DNA from: Cymodocea nodosa
Lineage: Eukaryota > Streptophyta > Magnoliopsida > Alismatales > Cymodoceaceae
Direction of reading: 5' to 3'
Assembly: GCA_036874045.1 (NCBI GenBank)
Contig: CM072335.1
Location: 16,946,001-17,010,000 of the forward strand
Length of the DNA: 64,000 nucleotides
Shown piece by piece: positions 33,806-47,092 of this stretch. The notes under the pieces were generated by a model. The model was not told the origin of the DNA, did not search any database, and worked only from the letters and a program-made list of their open reading frames with translations. Every line of letters begins with the position of its first letter. Position 1 is the first letter of the stretch. The position numbers and the translations under genes were made by a program.

Positions 33806-34267
33806 GAGTGTGTTTTTCAAGTAAAAATACAATAAAGTCATACATCTAAAATTTTAAAATATGAGCCTATCAAAGCAATTGTAATGAAATGAAATTCACC
33901 TTCCCCCCATGCTTAAATCTAACATTGTCCTTAATGTAATATAAAAGAGGGGATATAGATATCATACCAGATTGAAGTCACTTAAAGTCAAACCTTATTC
34001 CATACCTGTGATGCCTGCGTGGAATTCTTGTTAGAAAAATATCTTGAAAATTACATATAAGGCATGTACTAAAGGTTATAAGTTGAAGATAATACAACAT
34101 AATCTATAATGAAATAACTGTTTCAGCCTACTACATGTTGTCTTATTCATGCATCATTAAATTATATGTTAATCAAAGAAAGAAAAACCCTGGTCAATTT
34201 GAACAATAAAGCATTGAATTTCCGCATCCATCTTCTTTCGTGGTTTCGCATTCGTCATCTTTGGCTC
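33806..34267 (-). other. B 3' end region with G-run
   Basis: Reverse complement GCATGGGGGGAAGG (33904-33917) follows CATTAAGGACAATGTTAG, matching the ACAATG...TATGGGGG layout of the A2 tail. No LTR follows; B is cut near 33805. No convincing ORF. Confidence 0.6.
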
Positions 34268-34426
34268 TTCATCTTTGTTTGTCATTGGAATTTCTTGCGC
34301 TTGTAGATGGTTGTGCTGTAGTGACAGGAGCTTTTCCTTTTTCTACCCATGTTACTTTTGCTGGTTGTGTTTGTTGCTTTGTTTTCCCTTTTGATTGACG
34401 GTTCTTCCTAGCTTTTGTATTCTCCA
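34268..34426 (-). pseudogene. Small basic ORF in B
   Basis: About 52 codons starting MENTKARKNRQSKGKTK: Lys/Gln/Thr-rich, no domain recognised. It lies downstream of gag and just after an acceptor-like ACAG (34437-34440), so it is in the position the F-box occupies in the A family. It could be a short exon or the remains of a longer ORF. Confidence 0.4.
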
Positions 34427-34784
34427 TGTGTTAAACCTGTGTAAAACTTCTACAAGAGCTACATGTGGATAAGCAACAGTTATGATAAAACAATAATAAG
34501 TATTTCAGCACATGAAATAATAAACATGAACTTCAGTAATGAAACAACAATTATAACAATAATGCACATCAGATAATCTCCATAAAATAAGATCACACTC
34601 CACAATACCATAGATAAGAAAAATAGACAACAAAAGAGTAGAATAAAATAAAACTTCTAACTACTAAACTAAACTAAGATAGTGTTTATGCTTATTCTTA
34701 GGTTTTCACACCTAAGGTGGCTCATAAGTAAGCCAAGTGGTTTACCAGAACAGATACCACCAAACTGTGAGGACACAGAACCAA
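34427..34784 (-). other. B gag-small ORF spacer
   Basis: Contains the conserved block (34700-34780, rc GGTGGTATCTGTTCTGG and GAGCCACCTTAGG) that in the A family lies after the F-box. The remainder is AT-rich. Confidence 0.65.
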
Positions 34785-36173
34785 TTAATCTCCCCCTTGA
34801 GGACCTCCACTAGGCCCAGGATTTTGAGGTCCAGGCCTAGGGTGACTTCGAGGGTTAGGGACAGGTTGGCTTGGTAATTTGCCTCTAGGCCTATTAGCAA
34901 CTAATTGAGTAATACTATGCATTTGTTGCTGCAAAGCCCTAATTGCTACTTCAACATCGAAAGTTGTGGCTTGCTGCATTGGCTTAGGAGGTTGCCTTAC
35001 TAACGACTCTAAATTTTTATGGAAATCAGCCATTTGTCTCTCCAAGTTATCTAACCTCGAATGTTCTTGAGATGGCTGACGAGTAGGTATACCAAAGCTT
35101 GGCTAATCTCTGGAATTAGAAGTAGAGGCATTAAAATTGTTATCTCTCCAAGAGAAGTTAGGATGATGCCTCCAAGATGGGTTATATGTGGTGCCATAGT
35201 TCTCATTATGTCCCTTATAAAAGATGGCATTGACCTCCTCAATAGAATTAGCACCACAAATTGTTGAACATACATCAATAGCATGACCAATCCCATTGCA
35301 ACCTACACAAGTTGGCATTTGTGGCATTTCCTTAGCCTTTCCTTTCTCTTGTAGTTCCTCAAATTTCTTCAAAAAGGCATTAAGCTTAGCATCTACTATT
35401 ATGCCAACATCAACATTATGCATTCCTCTAGGCATTTGAGACCTATCCTGCCTTGGATCTCTAGAATGCTCCCATTGGCCTGTTCTCTTAGCAAAATCAC
35501 TTAAAAATTGCCATGCATCAATGCTATTCAAATTTAAGAATCCATTCTGGAAAGTGGACTCAAGCAAGGTCTTTGTTGCCACATCCACACCCTCATAAAT
35601 AATACCTACTAGTTGTGCCTTGCTAATACCATGGTGGGGGCATTTTGTGAGCAAGTCACGAAATCTCTCAAAGTATCTCCAGAATGACTCACTAGGTTTC
35701 TGATGGCAAAACCAGATTTCTCTTTTCTTCTTAATGGTTAGGTGTGTAGGATAATACTTCTCTAAAAATAAAGAGCAGAACTTGCTCTAGGAGTCTATTG
35801 TGCTTGGCTCTAAAGAATAGAGCCATCTCTTCGCTGCCTCCTTGAGAGCAAAAGGAATATACCTTAACTTAACAGCTTCAAGGGACATATGGGGTACCTT
35901 CATCATTTGAGACACCTCATTAAACTCTTTCAGAAAGTAATGAGCATCTTCTCTCTCAATTCCATGAAAGTTAGGCAATTGGCTAATAAAATGAGGCTTT
36001 AATTCAAATCTATCCCCATCAAATTCGGGTAAGGCAATACAGGATGGTTCGTCTACTAGTTCAGGGTATAGGATATCTCCTATAGTAGGTTCAGTCTCTG
36101 CCATTTGATCACCTACTTCCAAGTTCACATGTCTAATCAACCAGTTATGAGAATCCCTAACCCAACCACGCAT
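34785..36173 (-). pseudogene. B gag (capsid, zinc knuckle, coiled coil)
   Basis: Athila-type Gag: ILYPELVDEPSCIALPEFDG, SQLPNFHGIEREDAHYFL, YIPFALKEAAKRWLYSL, KCPHHGISKAQLVGIIYEG, a CVGCNGIGHAIDVC knuckle (CX2CX4HX4C), YNPSWRHHPNFSWRDN, a coiled coil with LERQMADFHKNLESLV and a Pro/Gly-rich end. It stops there and lacks the VTLRSG-protease continuation found in canonical Athila; that part is in the first ORF, upstream of RT. It lies 215 bases downstream of integrase. Few breaks. Confidence 0.85.
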
Positions 36174-36216
36174 ACACTAAAGTTCTAGAGATAACAGAAA
36201 ATAATTGAAAGCTTAC

Positions 36217-36277
36217 CAGAAATGATTTCACTGTAGAATTGCTCAAGCCAACCTTGAACCTTCCTAATCTGGTCCTC
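36217..36277 (-). other. Mini-exon-like segment between B integrase and gag
   Basis: 61 bases bounded by TTTTCTTATTTTTAG on one side and GTAAGC on the other, open in at least one frame. Upstream is a long T-rich stretch. In the A family a donor also lies just before gag, so the two families share the plan exon, donor, gag. Inference. Confidence 0.45.
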
Positions 36278-36387
36278 CTAAAAATAAGAAAACAAGTTAA
36301 TTACTAAACTCAAAAGGAGAAATAAACTAAAAGAAAACAAACAAAACAAAGATAAAAGGAAAGGAAAAATAAAATCTGCTATTCCAT

Positions 36388-37830
36388 TTATTCATATTGA
36401 GGTTCTTGTAAATTCTCCTCTCTAGCTTTGAAATCAATACTAGCAGGTGTCTTCAGAATAGGTTTGAGCCTTTGTCCATTAACTTTGAAAATGGTGTGGT
36501 CTTTAGGATTCTTGATATCTACGGAACCATAAGGATATACCTTATGCACCACAAAAGGTTTAGCCCAACGAGATCTTAACTTACCAAGATGAGTATGAAG
36601 CCTAGACATATACAACCAAACATCTTGTCCAAGGACAAATGATTTCTTACTTATCTTTTTATCATGAATAGCTTTCATTTTCTCTTTCCCTGAGACAGTT
36701 CTCACATAAGCTTCATCCCTCATCTCCTCTAATTCTGCCAATTGAAACTTCCTAAGTGGGCCGGCTACTTCTAAATCCAAATTGAGTTTCTTTATAGCCC
36801 AAAAAGCTTTATACTCCAATTCTGTTGGCAAGTGACAAGCTTTCCCATATACCATTCTATAGGGGGTCATTCCAAGGGTAGTCTTGTAAGCAGTTCGGTA
36901 TGCCCATAGTGCATCCAAACTTATCTGCCCAATCCCTTCTTGTGTGGTTAACCATCTTTTCCAAAATTGTCTTAATTTGTTTATTAGCACTCTCAACTTG
37001 ACCACACGTTTGGGGGTGATAAGGGGTAGCAATTTTATGCACAATTCCATATTTTCTCATTAAAGCCTCAAAACTTCTATTGCAAAAATGTGTACCCCTA
37101 TCACTTATAATAGCTCTAGGCATACCAAACCTTGATATAATATTATTTCTTACAAATTTCACAACTACCTTGTTATCATTAGTTCTGGTAGGGATAGCTT
37201 CAATCCACTTGGAAACATAATCAACTGCCAACAACACATAAAGATATCCTACTGAAATGGGAAATGGGCCCATGAAGTCAATCCCCCAAACATCAAATAC
37301 TTCAACTTCAATAATGGGGTTGAGAGGCATCGTGTTCCTCTTTGAAATTTTTCGCAGTTGTTGACATCTAGCACAACTTATACAATATTGATGTGCATCC
37401 TTGAATAAAGTTGGCCAGTAAAATCCACACTACACCACCTTGGCAGCAATCTTCCTAGAGCCGAAATGTCCCCCACATGCTTAGTCATGGCAAAAGGAAA
37501 GAACACTCCTAACCTCATTGTTAGGGATGCAACGTCTCCAGATCAAGTCTGGGCATTGCTTAAACAAATAAGGATCATCCCATTAAAAATACTTGAATCG
37601 AGATAAGAAGATCTTCCTATCCTACCTTGTCCAATCATGAGGCATCGATCCCATGACTAAATAATTAACAATACCTGCAAACCATGGGACGACATTAAGC
37701 ATTAAAACTTGCTCATCAAGAAATGACTCTCCAACTTCTGAATTTGAGGGTGCTAACTATAGTCTGGATAAATGATCAGCTACAACATTTTCACATCCTT
37801 TCTTGTCTTTGATTTCAATATCAAATTCCT
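36388..37830 (-). pseudogene. B integrase
   Basis: Catalytic core with VWGIDFMGPFP, VDYVSKWIEAIPT, AIISDRGTHFCN and [18 protein letters not shown]-terminal [40 protein letters not shown] and an end at 36388. Typical Athila wording. The zinc-binding part lies at about 37390-37560. Few breaks. Confidence 0.85.
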
Positions 37831-38006
37831 ACAGCAATAAAATCCATCTCATCAGACGTGATTTGGCATCCTTCTTTGCCGACAAATACTTTAATGCTGC
37901 ATGATCTGTATACACAATTACTTTGGCTCCAATCAGATATGACCTAAATTTCTCCAAAGCAAATACAACAGCCAAAAGTTCTTTCTCAATGATTGCATAA
38001 TTGATG
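37831..38006 (-). pseudogene. B RNase H, distal piece
   Basis: Continues RNase H after the S2 insertion: [43 protein letters not shown]. 38002-38006 (attga) is the left target-site copy of S2. Confidence 0.85.
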
Positions 38007-39619
38007 TAGGATCGTATGGCTACACAAGAGGGGGGTGAATTGTGTATTTTTAATATTTTCTGAAATATAATTGAAACTTTAAAACTCAAAAATAAGTCGA
38101 GACATTGTTTTCATAAAATCATTTTTATTCAAGGTTTCAATTACAATATACAATTCAATTCTCCTCAGAAATTGTAGATGCAATTATATTTCGATACCAT
38201 GTATCATCTAAACAATTTCATAACTACAAATAGAGAAAACTAATTTGCGGAATTGAAAACTTTTCTCCCTATTTGAGATCTTTCTTCTTCTTCTTTTTCT
38301 TCTTCAGCAATTCTTCAGTGACGAATATCTTGTCTTTTCATGCTTCACCGAATTTGCTTTCTTCTAATACTTCAAATCTTCAGTGACGAAAATCTTACCT
38401 TTTTATGCTTCACTGAACTTTCTTCCACTTGAGAGATTTTCCCCGAGAAGAGGTGTTTTTGATCCTTGAAAAAGATTTTTCTTTTGGTGTGTAGGGATGG
38501 TTTGATCCTTGAAAATATTTTTCGTTTTGTGTGCAAGGATAAATTGATCAACGAGAATTCTATGCCTTTTATACTGTATCTTCATTTCATCCATATCCTT
38601 CACGTTTAACCACCACCAGTTTTCCACTTCTCCACGTCTTTTCTTTTTCCTTCATCGAAACACACGTTCTAACCCACGTTTATATTTCGAATTTTCTTTA
38701 ATCATCAGTCCTGGATCTCTGAAAAATTTCCTGCAAAATAAACTTTCTTGTCCAAAAGTTTTTCATCAGTGTAATAAGAAGTCATTACTTTAATGTTAAC
38801 TAAACGAGCAACACAAGTATATATATATAACTTAACGTTTCTAACTTAACGAGTTCCTCATGTGCCATTTCACGTGACAAGTACTGCAGCTAACTCAACG
38901 AACTATGTCCATGGTGTTAGGATATCTCAACGAACCATCTCTGTTGTGTTATGATAACTCAACGAACTATTTTCGTTGTGTTATGATATCTCAACGAACC
39001 AGTAATAAACAAATGTTTTTATAATAAGAATTTTACCACGTGCAAAAATAACAACTTAAGTTTATAACGCTAACCTAACGTGTTGCCTTAGTGTTCAATA
39101 TAGCAACTCAACGCGTTTAGTTATGTTAACTTAACGAGTTAAACATGTGCACCTCACGTGATACAATACAACATTCGTAACTTATAATTTCACCACGTGT
39201 ATAACACTAACTTAACGAGTTCGTCTCTTCTTTTACCCACTAACTTAACGAGTTATCACGTGACCTATTTTAACCTTTAAGCCTCTAACTTAACGAGTTC
39301 TCATGTGACCTCTACACAAACAAAACTCTAACTTAACGAGTTGTCTAAACATGCACTGTTCATGATACAGAAGATATAACATTAAAACATATCATGCTTT
39401 TCAATAAAAACACACGTTAACTTAACGTTTAGCTAAATGAGAAATTAATGCAACGAAATGACTAGATATTAACTTCAGATCCAATACAGACAAGTATTTA
39501 TATCAGTAAGCTTTTTCTGTATTAATTGAGGATTTTAATTTCTTTTCACAAGCAATAGTAATTGAGCAAATATGATTATTTTCATTCAGCACACATCATC
39601 AAAACAAAAATACTCAACA
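38007..39619 (-). repeat. S2 3' LTR
   Basis: 1613 bases, outer end TGTAGGATCG on the plus strand, inner end rc TGTTGAGTATTTTTG. The polypurine tract AAAAAGGGGGAGAT (rc 39620-39633) adjoins it. U3 holds an array of AACTTAACGAGTT and CACGTG motifs (38830-39350). A TATA-like GTATAAAAGGC lies at 38564-38574. Confidence 0.9.
38830..39350 (-). repeat. AACTTAACGAGTT plus CACGTG motif array in S2 U3
   Basis: At least six copies of TAACTTAACGAGTT, several followed within about 5-20 bases by CACGTG or CATGTG. Further copies of the CAACGAAC/GTTGTGTTA type are near 38895-39005. Repeated in the other LTR at 50390-50910. Position upstream of TATA suggests enhancer modules. Confidence 0.8.
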
Positions 39620-40115
39620 ATCTCCCCCTTTTTGATGATGACAAAACCATATTAAATCAATTATGAAATATGTATAACTCAACAAAGCACATTCGTTGGG
39701 TTAACTTTCAATTCAACAAACCTGTTTGTTGACTTAAGTTCACTTAAGCTTATTTCTATTGTTTGTGTAAATTTTACCTCTCAGAACTAAAACTCTTAGA
39801 TGTCAATAATTATATAAGTATCAGTTTTCTAATTATCATCTGTCATATTACAATAACCATTTAAATAGCATCTCCTTTTATAATATATATATGCAATTAA
39901 GATCATAATCATCTTTTTATAATATTTCTCCCCCTTTTTGTCATTAATCAAAAAGATAATTACAAAGAATATATATACATATATAAGAGAATTACAACAA
40001 CAATTTCTGTAAACAAGAATAATAATTGAACACATTTACAGAAAAATGTATTGTTCAATGAATCAAACAAGTAATACAAACATTACATTTTGTATTCAGA
40101 AACAAACAAAAACAG
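39620..40115 (-). other. S2 3' untranslated region and polypurine tracts
   Basis: Holds the LTR-adjacent tract (39620-39633) and an earlier one near 39927-39940 (rc AAAAAGGGGGAGAAAT), both in the GACAAAAAGGGGGAGA layout. AT-rich, no conserved ORF. Confidence 0.75.
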
Positions 40116-42388
40116 TTAGCGACCCCTCCTAAGTATATCACTTATAGCATTACATATTTTATCTCCTAGATGCCTAATATCATTTCTGATGTCGTTAAGC
40201 ATTGCATCTAAGTCAGGAGGTAGCTGGGTTTGCTGTTCTGCTTGAACTGAATAACTTTGTTGTTGTTGTTGTTGTATATGGTCTATATCAGGTTGTTGTT
40301 GTTGTTGTTGTTGTCGTTGAGGTTTATGCATGGCCTAGAATTTTTGCAAATCTTTGACACTAAATGCTCTCATGCCTTTAGTTTCAGAGGGCCAGTCAGA
40401 TAAATTCAATTGGCTTGCAATGAGTCTACATACAGCATCACCATAAAAAAACTTTGAACTCATATGCCGTAGTTGAGAAGTGAAAACATCAAACCAATTG
40501 ATTTGAATTCTATTCAGCAAGCTATAAGTTGCATATAAACAATTTCTGCTAACTTCCATATTGTGTCCAACTCTTTGAAATAAATTTGCATGCAATATGT
40601 TTGCAATAAACCTTGCCTCTACATTCAGATTTTCCATTAATCTCATTCCAAAATATACATCTGGAATTTTTGATAAAGACTAAATGTTCCATTCCAGTTG
40701 TCTTATTATGTCAAATCTGTTGGTAACAACACCTTCATTCTTTAATCCTAAAACTTCAAAAATTAACTCAGGAGACAATATAAACTCCTATTCATTTATT
40801 TGAGTTTTCAGAAAATTCCATTCTTGACCAGATTGCTATAAAAAGGTGCAATAAGCTCTGTGTATTGCTTCCATTTCGTTCCTACTGGCAAGAATTTAAT
40901 GAGGCCTTGAAACTCAAACAGATCTCTTATTTCCATCAAATTTCTGAATTTTATTGGATGAGCATGTAGAATCTGACATGTAATTAGATTATTGTATTTC
41001 TACAATGCTTCTTCAGATCTAAAATGAATTGCATTACCTTGAATTTTTAATATTGTACACAAAGAAGGTGATACCTGAAGCCGTGATTCAGAGTTTAATT
41101 CATCTTCAGGAACCTCTTCTGCAAAATGAATGTCATGTTGTTCCTCTTCCAAAATATTATCTTGAAGCTGCTTAGGTAAGCTTGATTCTTCAGCTTCAAT
41201 AGTGTTAGGAACATTGTCAATATGCTCAACATTCATCTGTTCAGTCTCTATAGAATGTTCAGAGTATAATTTTTCCAAAAATTCTACAGCCAGTGTATCT
41301 GTCTGTAATTGTTCATTTTGTTCAACAGATATTTCCATTGATTCAAGCTGTGAATTCTCAGACTCTACTTCTATAGATTCTGTAGAAGGCTAGTTAACTT
41401 TTTGCTCTTCTAGAGTCTTAACATTTTCAATATCTGCTACTCTAGACAATTCAGCCTTTGAACTAGTTACTACCTCAACATTGTCAGTTATATCTGCAAT
41501 AACTTGTTCAATGTCAGGTGCCTAATGCTCTGATTTGTCAATTTCTGCATCATCAGGACTTGTACTAATAGAAAAACTTGAGCTCATATTTGACTTGGAT
41601 TTCATCTCAAGTTTTCTAGCAAGGGAAAATAAAGTCTCATTATCTTCATCAATTTCAGTGTGTTCGGAACTGATGAGTTTATCAGATGCACAATAAGGTA
41701 CAATGTCTAGACATACATTGTCCTTTGGAAATAAATTTTCATCTGATTTTCCTTTTTCAATAGACTTTGTTTCCTTAGACATAATTTTTCTGAGTTTCCT
41801 TCTTCTATAACATTTCTATTTCTCCTTTTCAAGTATTGCTGTTTTCTTTTCAAATTTCTCCATAAAAGTTTTCTGCTTTAATTCTTCTAAGGCACTTTCT
41901 ATTGCAACAGCCTTTCAAAGACTATCAACTTTTGTTTTGTCTACAGCAATATCTGATTCTACTTGTTTTGAATATAAAGGAGTAGGGATAGCTGATTCAT
42001 GCTCTTCCTCAAATGCATGTAGTCTTGTACCGTTTATAGGAGTTTGAGGAGTTCTATTTGATGAACCTACACCTTTTTCCAAATATTTTGCATACTGTTC
42101 CAAAAATGCAATCTCAGCACATTTCATTCTGTATTCTCTATCATATTTACTTCGAATACCCATGTATGTAATACTTACATTAGTATGTTGAAGTTCTTGT
42201 CTAACTTCATCTAATATATCCTGAGAAAAGAAGTAATCTCTATAAAGTTCTTCTAACCTTTTGTCCACTCGAAATATTTTCTTGAACCAAGTACGTGGAA
42301 CTTCATCATTCTCTATTTCTTTTCCTTTTGCATCTCTTCTGCTTTTGCCTTTTCCTTTGCCACGACCTTTGTAGAACTTGGAGACCAT
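40116..42388 (-). pseudogene. S2 env-like (third) ORF
   Basis: Starts MVSKFYKGRGKGKGK, a basic N-terminus, then VPRTWFKKIFRVDKRLEELY, a coiled-coil-like stretch and a long acidic Glu/Asp/Ser-rich middle. The conserved domain (about 41030-40340) has HFRSEEAL, LMENLNVEARFIANILHANL and ATYSLLNRIQINWFDVFTSQ. The C-terminus has two poly-Gln runs and LNDIRNDIRHLGDKICNAI. No signal peptide or anchor seen. Matches the position of the Sirevirus third ORF. The domain aligns with the Athila env-like ORFs in this window. A few breaks. Confidence 0.75.
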
Positions 42389-43975
42389 CGTCACAGGTTG
42401 TAACAGCAACAAGTGGGAAAGATTTTCTTGACAAAGTTTACAAATAACCTAAGTCCCCGTGTTATAAGTGTTTAAATAGGGTTTTTAGGCATATAACTCA
42501 ACGTGAAGAGAAGTCGGGTTTAGAAATTAAATAAATATTGAATAAAGTTTATTCAATCAAGGAACCTGAAATATTCAAGTATAACTCGTTGAGTTAACTA
42601 ACCTAACGAGTAAAACACTGTCTAGAGGTAGTTTTACACGTTACCTGATCTAACATAACGTCTAGTTAGTATACTTAAACAAGTTTTGGATGCTTCCAAC
42701 TGAAACCTTCCGAAAACAACACACATGCTAAACTTAACATTATCTTGAGAACATTGTAAACTATTTGAACATTTTGTCTTTTGAATCTAGAATAGTTTAT
42801 TTGTCTTTTTAAATTATTTCATCAAGATTTTAAGAGGACATTAATTCAGATTAACTAAGATTTGTATTTTAAATTATATTAATCTGTTTTTGACATTGTT
42901 AATGCTCCCCGTACAAATATACTTCAAATATATTCAATCGAAATACAAAATATACTTGTAGTGACAATAGATGTTAAGTATAATTATACTTTTACATTTT
43001 ATTTTCAGAGACTTTCGTTATCCTGACATCATCAAAAATGAATTCCAGAATCAATTCCTACTGTATATGAATCAAAACACAACTTTGAACTCAATTCGAT
43101 TAATTCAAGGAGAATAAAAGAATGTATCTCAAATAAATATTTTCAAAAGTACTAATGTTGATTCAATAAATCAGTAGTCATATTGGTATAAACTATATGC
43201 GATTCAAAGATATCTGTAATTAATGAAACAACTTTTTCTTTTCAAAACAGTAAATATTGATAATTTTCTTTAAAAGTTAGTTTGAAAAGCATGAATCATA
43301 CAAGAGCTTTCTAATGTACCCTTGTAATGAGCTTTCAGTCAACAATCCCAGATCTAATCAGGACCTTAGGTTGCCAGATTTAAAGAATCATTTTTCAGGA
43401 CAACAATCCTTACATACCTATCTGCTCAAGTACAAAAGGCTCATGATCAAATTGATCAATAAACTCTCAAAGATTTTTACTTTGTAAGCACTTTTCATTT
43501 TAAGCACAATATATATGTATTCCATTAATACAGATGCAATAAAACACAAATCTCATACAATTTTTAATTCTATGATTGTACTGAGAATATGAATCAGTTT
43601 CAATAAGCTTATTCTTTTGATTAACAGTTTAAGATGAGTTATATATAACTTATTCTACAAGTTTAATCAATTAAGTCAAATTTATGCATGATCATATGCA
43701 TTTTCCTTGATTCAAAGAAAACATTTAATCAAAATTTCAGAATGTCATAAGTATTTAATGTTTTTCATTTACACTTCCACTTAAAATCGTAAAAACTATT
43801 AAAATTGATAAACTACTTAAAATCAATAAGATACTACTATGATTTTATAATAAATACATAGTATCTTAAGCAGCAGTTTAGATATTACTTTAGATATTTA
43901 TAATAAGTATATAATATCTATGAGGTGAACAACATCATCAATAATATTTATCTTTTTATGTGGAGTTTAAGCATT
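42389..43975 (-). other. S2 pol-env spacer
   Basis: AT-rich, colinear with 7622-9220 and 62228-63824. The best conserved part is 43290-43455. An AACTCGTTGAGTTAACTAAC palindrome lies near 42583-42605, upstream of the env-like ORF. Confidence 0.75.
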
Positions 43976-46900
43976 TTACACATCACATAGCTTACAAATA
44001 CCTAAATTTAATCTAATGTTGCATAATGTATTTTCGTCTAGAGGTTTTGTAAATATATCAGCTAATTGATTTTTAGTAGACACAAATTCTAATTTAATTT
44101 TTCCTTTAATTACGTTATCTCTTAGAAAATGATGTCTAACCTCTATATGCTTTGCTCTTGAATGTAATACAGGATTTTTAGAAAGATTTATTGCAGAACT
44201 ACTATCACAATAAATCTCAGTTGTATCATAAGATAATCCAAAATCTTCTAAAGTTTGCCTTATCCATAGAATCTGAGTGCAACACAGTGCAGCAGCAACA
44301 TATTCAGCTTCTGTAGTAGAAAGTGCTACACAGTTTTGCTTTTTACTAAACCATGACACCAAATTATTTCCTAATAATTGACATGTTCCACTGGTACTCT
44401 TTCTATCAGATTTAGATCCAGCATAATCAGCATCAGTATATCCTATAAGATCTATTGAACTATCCTTAGAATAATACAGTCCGAAATTTTTAGTTCCTTG
44501 TATGTATCTAAATATTCTTTTAACTGCAATTAAGTGTGATTCTTTAGGATTAGATTGAAATCTAGCACAAACACACACACCAAACATAATATCAGGTCTA
44601 CTAGTAGTTAAATAAAGTAAAGAACCAATCATACTTCTGTATTTTCTTTGATCTATAGATTTTCCTATGTCATCAATATCTAACTTTAAAGTAGTACTCA
44701 TAGGAGTTCCTCGAATCCTTGTATCATTAAAATTAAATTTCTTAAGCATTTCATCTACATATTTTTCCTGATTTAAAAATATACCTTTATCCATTTGCTT
44801 AATTTGAAGTCCTAGAAAATATGAAAGTTCTCCTATCATACTCATTTCAAACTGATTAGTCATCTCTTTAGAGAATTTTTCTATCAACTTATTAGAGGTT
44901 GCTCCAAAGATTATATCATCCACGTATATTTGAACAACAATCTGATCTTTACCATCTCTCTTAATAAATAGAGTATGATCCACTTTTCCCATGATATAGC
45001 CTTCTTCTATTAAAAAAGTAGACAATCTTTCATACCATGATCTAGGTGCTTGCTTCAAACCATATAAGGCTTTCTTCAATTTATACACAAAGTCAGGATT
45101 TTTAATATCTTCAAATCCAGGTGGTTGTTTTACATAGACTTCTTCATTAATTAAACCATTTAGAAATGCACTCTTTACATCCATTTGATATAATTTAAAA
45201 TCCATATAACAAGCATAGGCCAATAATATTCTAATACTTTCTAACCTAGCCATAGGAGCAAATGTTTCATCATAATCTAATCATTCTTCCTGTGTATACC
45301 CTTGTGCAACTAATCTAGCTTTATTCCTTATAATTTGACTAGTTTCGTTAGTTTTGTTTCTAAAGATCCACTTTGTACCTATTATGGACTGATTTTCTGG
45401 TGGAGAGACTAATTCCCATACATCATTTCTGATGAATTGATTTAGTTCTTCTTGCATTGCCACTATCCAATTTTCATCAGATAATGCTTCTTGTATATTC
45501 CTTGGTTCCACCATAGAAACAAACATACACATACGATTTAAATTTACTGAAGCTCTAGTTTTAACTCCCTCATTAATATTACCAATGACTTGAGTAATGG
45601 GATGTGATGAAGAATAATGCCAATTTCTCTGATTTTCTTCAATATTCTCATCAACATTTGAAAGTCCATCACTTTCATCATTAGTTCGATCATTTAAGTT
45701 CATATTTTTGATTTTCTCAAATAAATCATCAATCTCTCTATTGATCTCTAACTTATTTGGAAAATTGATTATATCATCATTATCAGCTTTAGATTGAGAT
45801 TCTCTAAGAGAATTTTCATTGAAGCTTACATGGAGGGTTTCTTCAATAGTCCTAGAAGTCTTGTTATATACTCTATAGGCTTTACTTCTAGTAGAGTAAC
45901 CTACAAAAATTCCTTCATCCGATTTGGCTTGAAATTTATCCCTTTTATCCTTAGTATTAAGAATAAAACACTTGCACCCAAATGGTTTCATATAGGAAAT
46001 TTTTGAAACCCTATTAAACATAATTTCAAAAGGAGTTTTATTAACATGAGGTCTTAAATGACTTCTATTAATAACATAACAAGCTGTCTTTACTGCTTTA
46101 ACCCAAAGATTTTGAGGTAACTTATGTTCATTCAACATAGTTCTGGCCATTTCTTGAAGTGATCTATTCTTTCTCTCAACAACACCATTTTGACATGGTG
46201 CTCTTGGAAAAGAAAATTTGTGATCAATGCCATGCTCATTACAATAGTTATCCATTTGATCATTATCAAATTCAATTCCATGATCACTCCTAAGTTTTTG
46301 AATAGAGACACTTTGCTCATTTTGAACAAAATTGCAAAACATTTTAAATTTTTCAAAAACTTCTGTCTTAGATGCTAGAAAATATACCCAAGTGTATCTA
46401 GAGAAGTCATCTACTAAAACAAATACATACCGTTTACCACCAAGACTCATGATTCTTGTTGGTCCAAATAGATCCATATGTATAAGTTCTAAGACTCTCT
46501 TGCTTGAATTATCAGTTTTGGATTTAAAAGAGTTTTTGTGAAGTTTACTTAACTCACATGCATCACACATAAAGTTCTTTGAGTATTTAATCTTTGGTAA
46601 ACCTCTCACTAAATGTTTTCTAGAAAGTTTATGTAACAGTCTCATATTTATATGCCCAATCCTTCTTTTCCATAGATGTGCATCACTAGTTTCAGCTAGC
46701 AAACATGAATTTAAATCAACTGCACCAGAAGGTAAAGATAAAATATATACAGAACCTTTTCTTTTAGCAATAAACTTAATTTCATCTATATTTTTATCAA
46801 TTATTTTGCATACATTATCTTCAAACACTACATAATATCCATTTTCAGTTAGTTTTATGACACTCAACAAATTAAATCCTAGGTTCTCTACATATAGTAC

Positions 46901-47092
46901 ATTCGAAATAACACAAGTAGGAATTATTTGAACATTGCCCATACCTATGATTTTATCTTTGCTTTTGTTTCCAAATGTTACACTTCCTTTCATGGTATTT
47001 GTAAAATTTTGTAATAGACTTTTTTGTCCGGTCATGTGACTTGATGCTCCACTGTCCAAGATCCATTTTGATGTTGTTTCCTCCTGCAACAC
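43976..47092 (-). pseudogene. S2 Copia pol: protease, integrase, RT, RNase H
   Basis: Protease WILDSGASSHMTG is at the start (47050). Integrase has the HHCC finger (RRIGHIN, CDACELSKLHK) and core DDE context (HMDLFGPT, RSDHGIEFD, NGVVERKN). RT has the YVDD box at 44915-44926 and ALYGLKQAPRSWYERL. RNase H has YTDADYAGSKSDRKSTSG, ALSTTEAEYVAAA and ADIFTKPLDE. Gene order protease-integrase-RT defines Copia; RT wording is Sirevirus. Only one or two breaks, the best preserved pol here. Confidence 0.9.
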
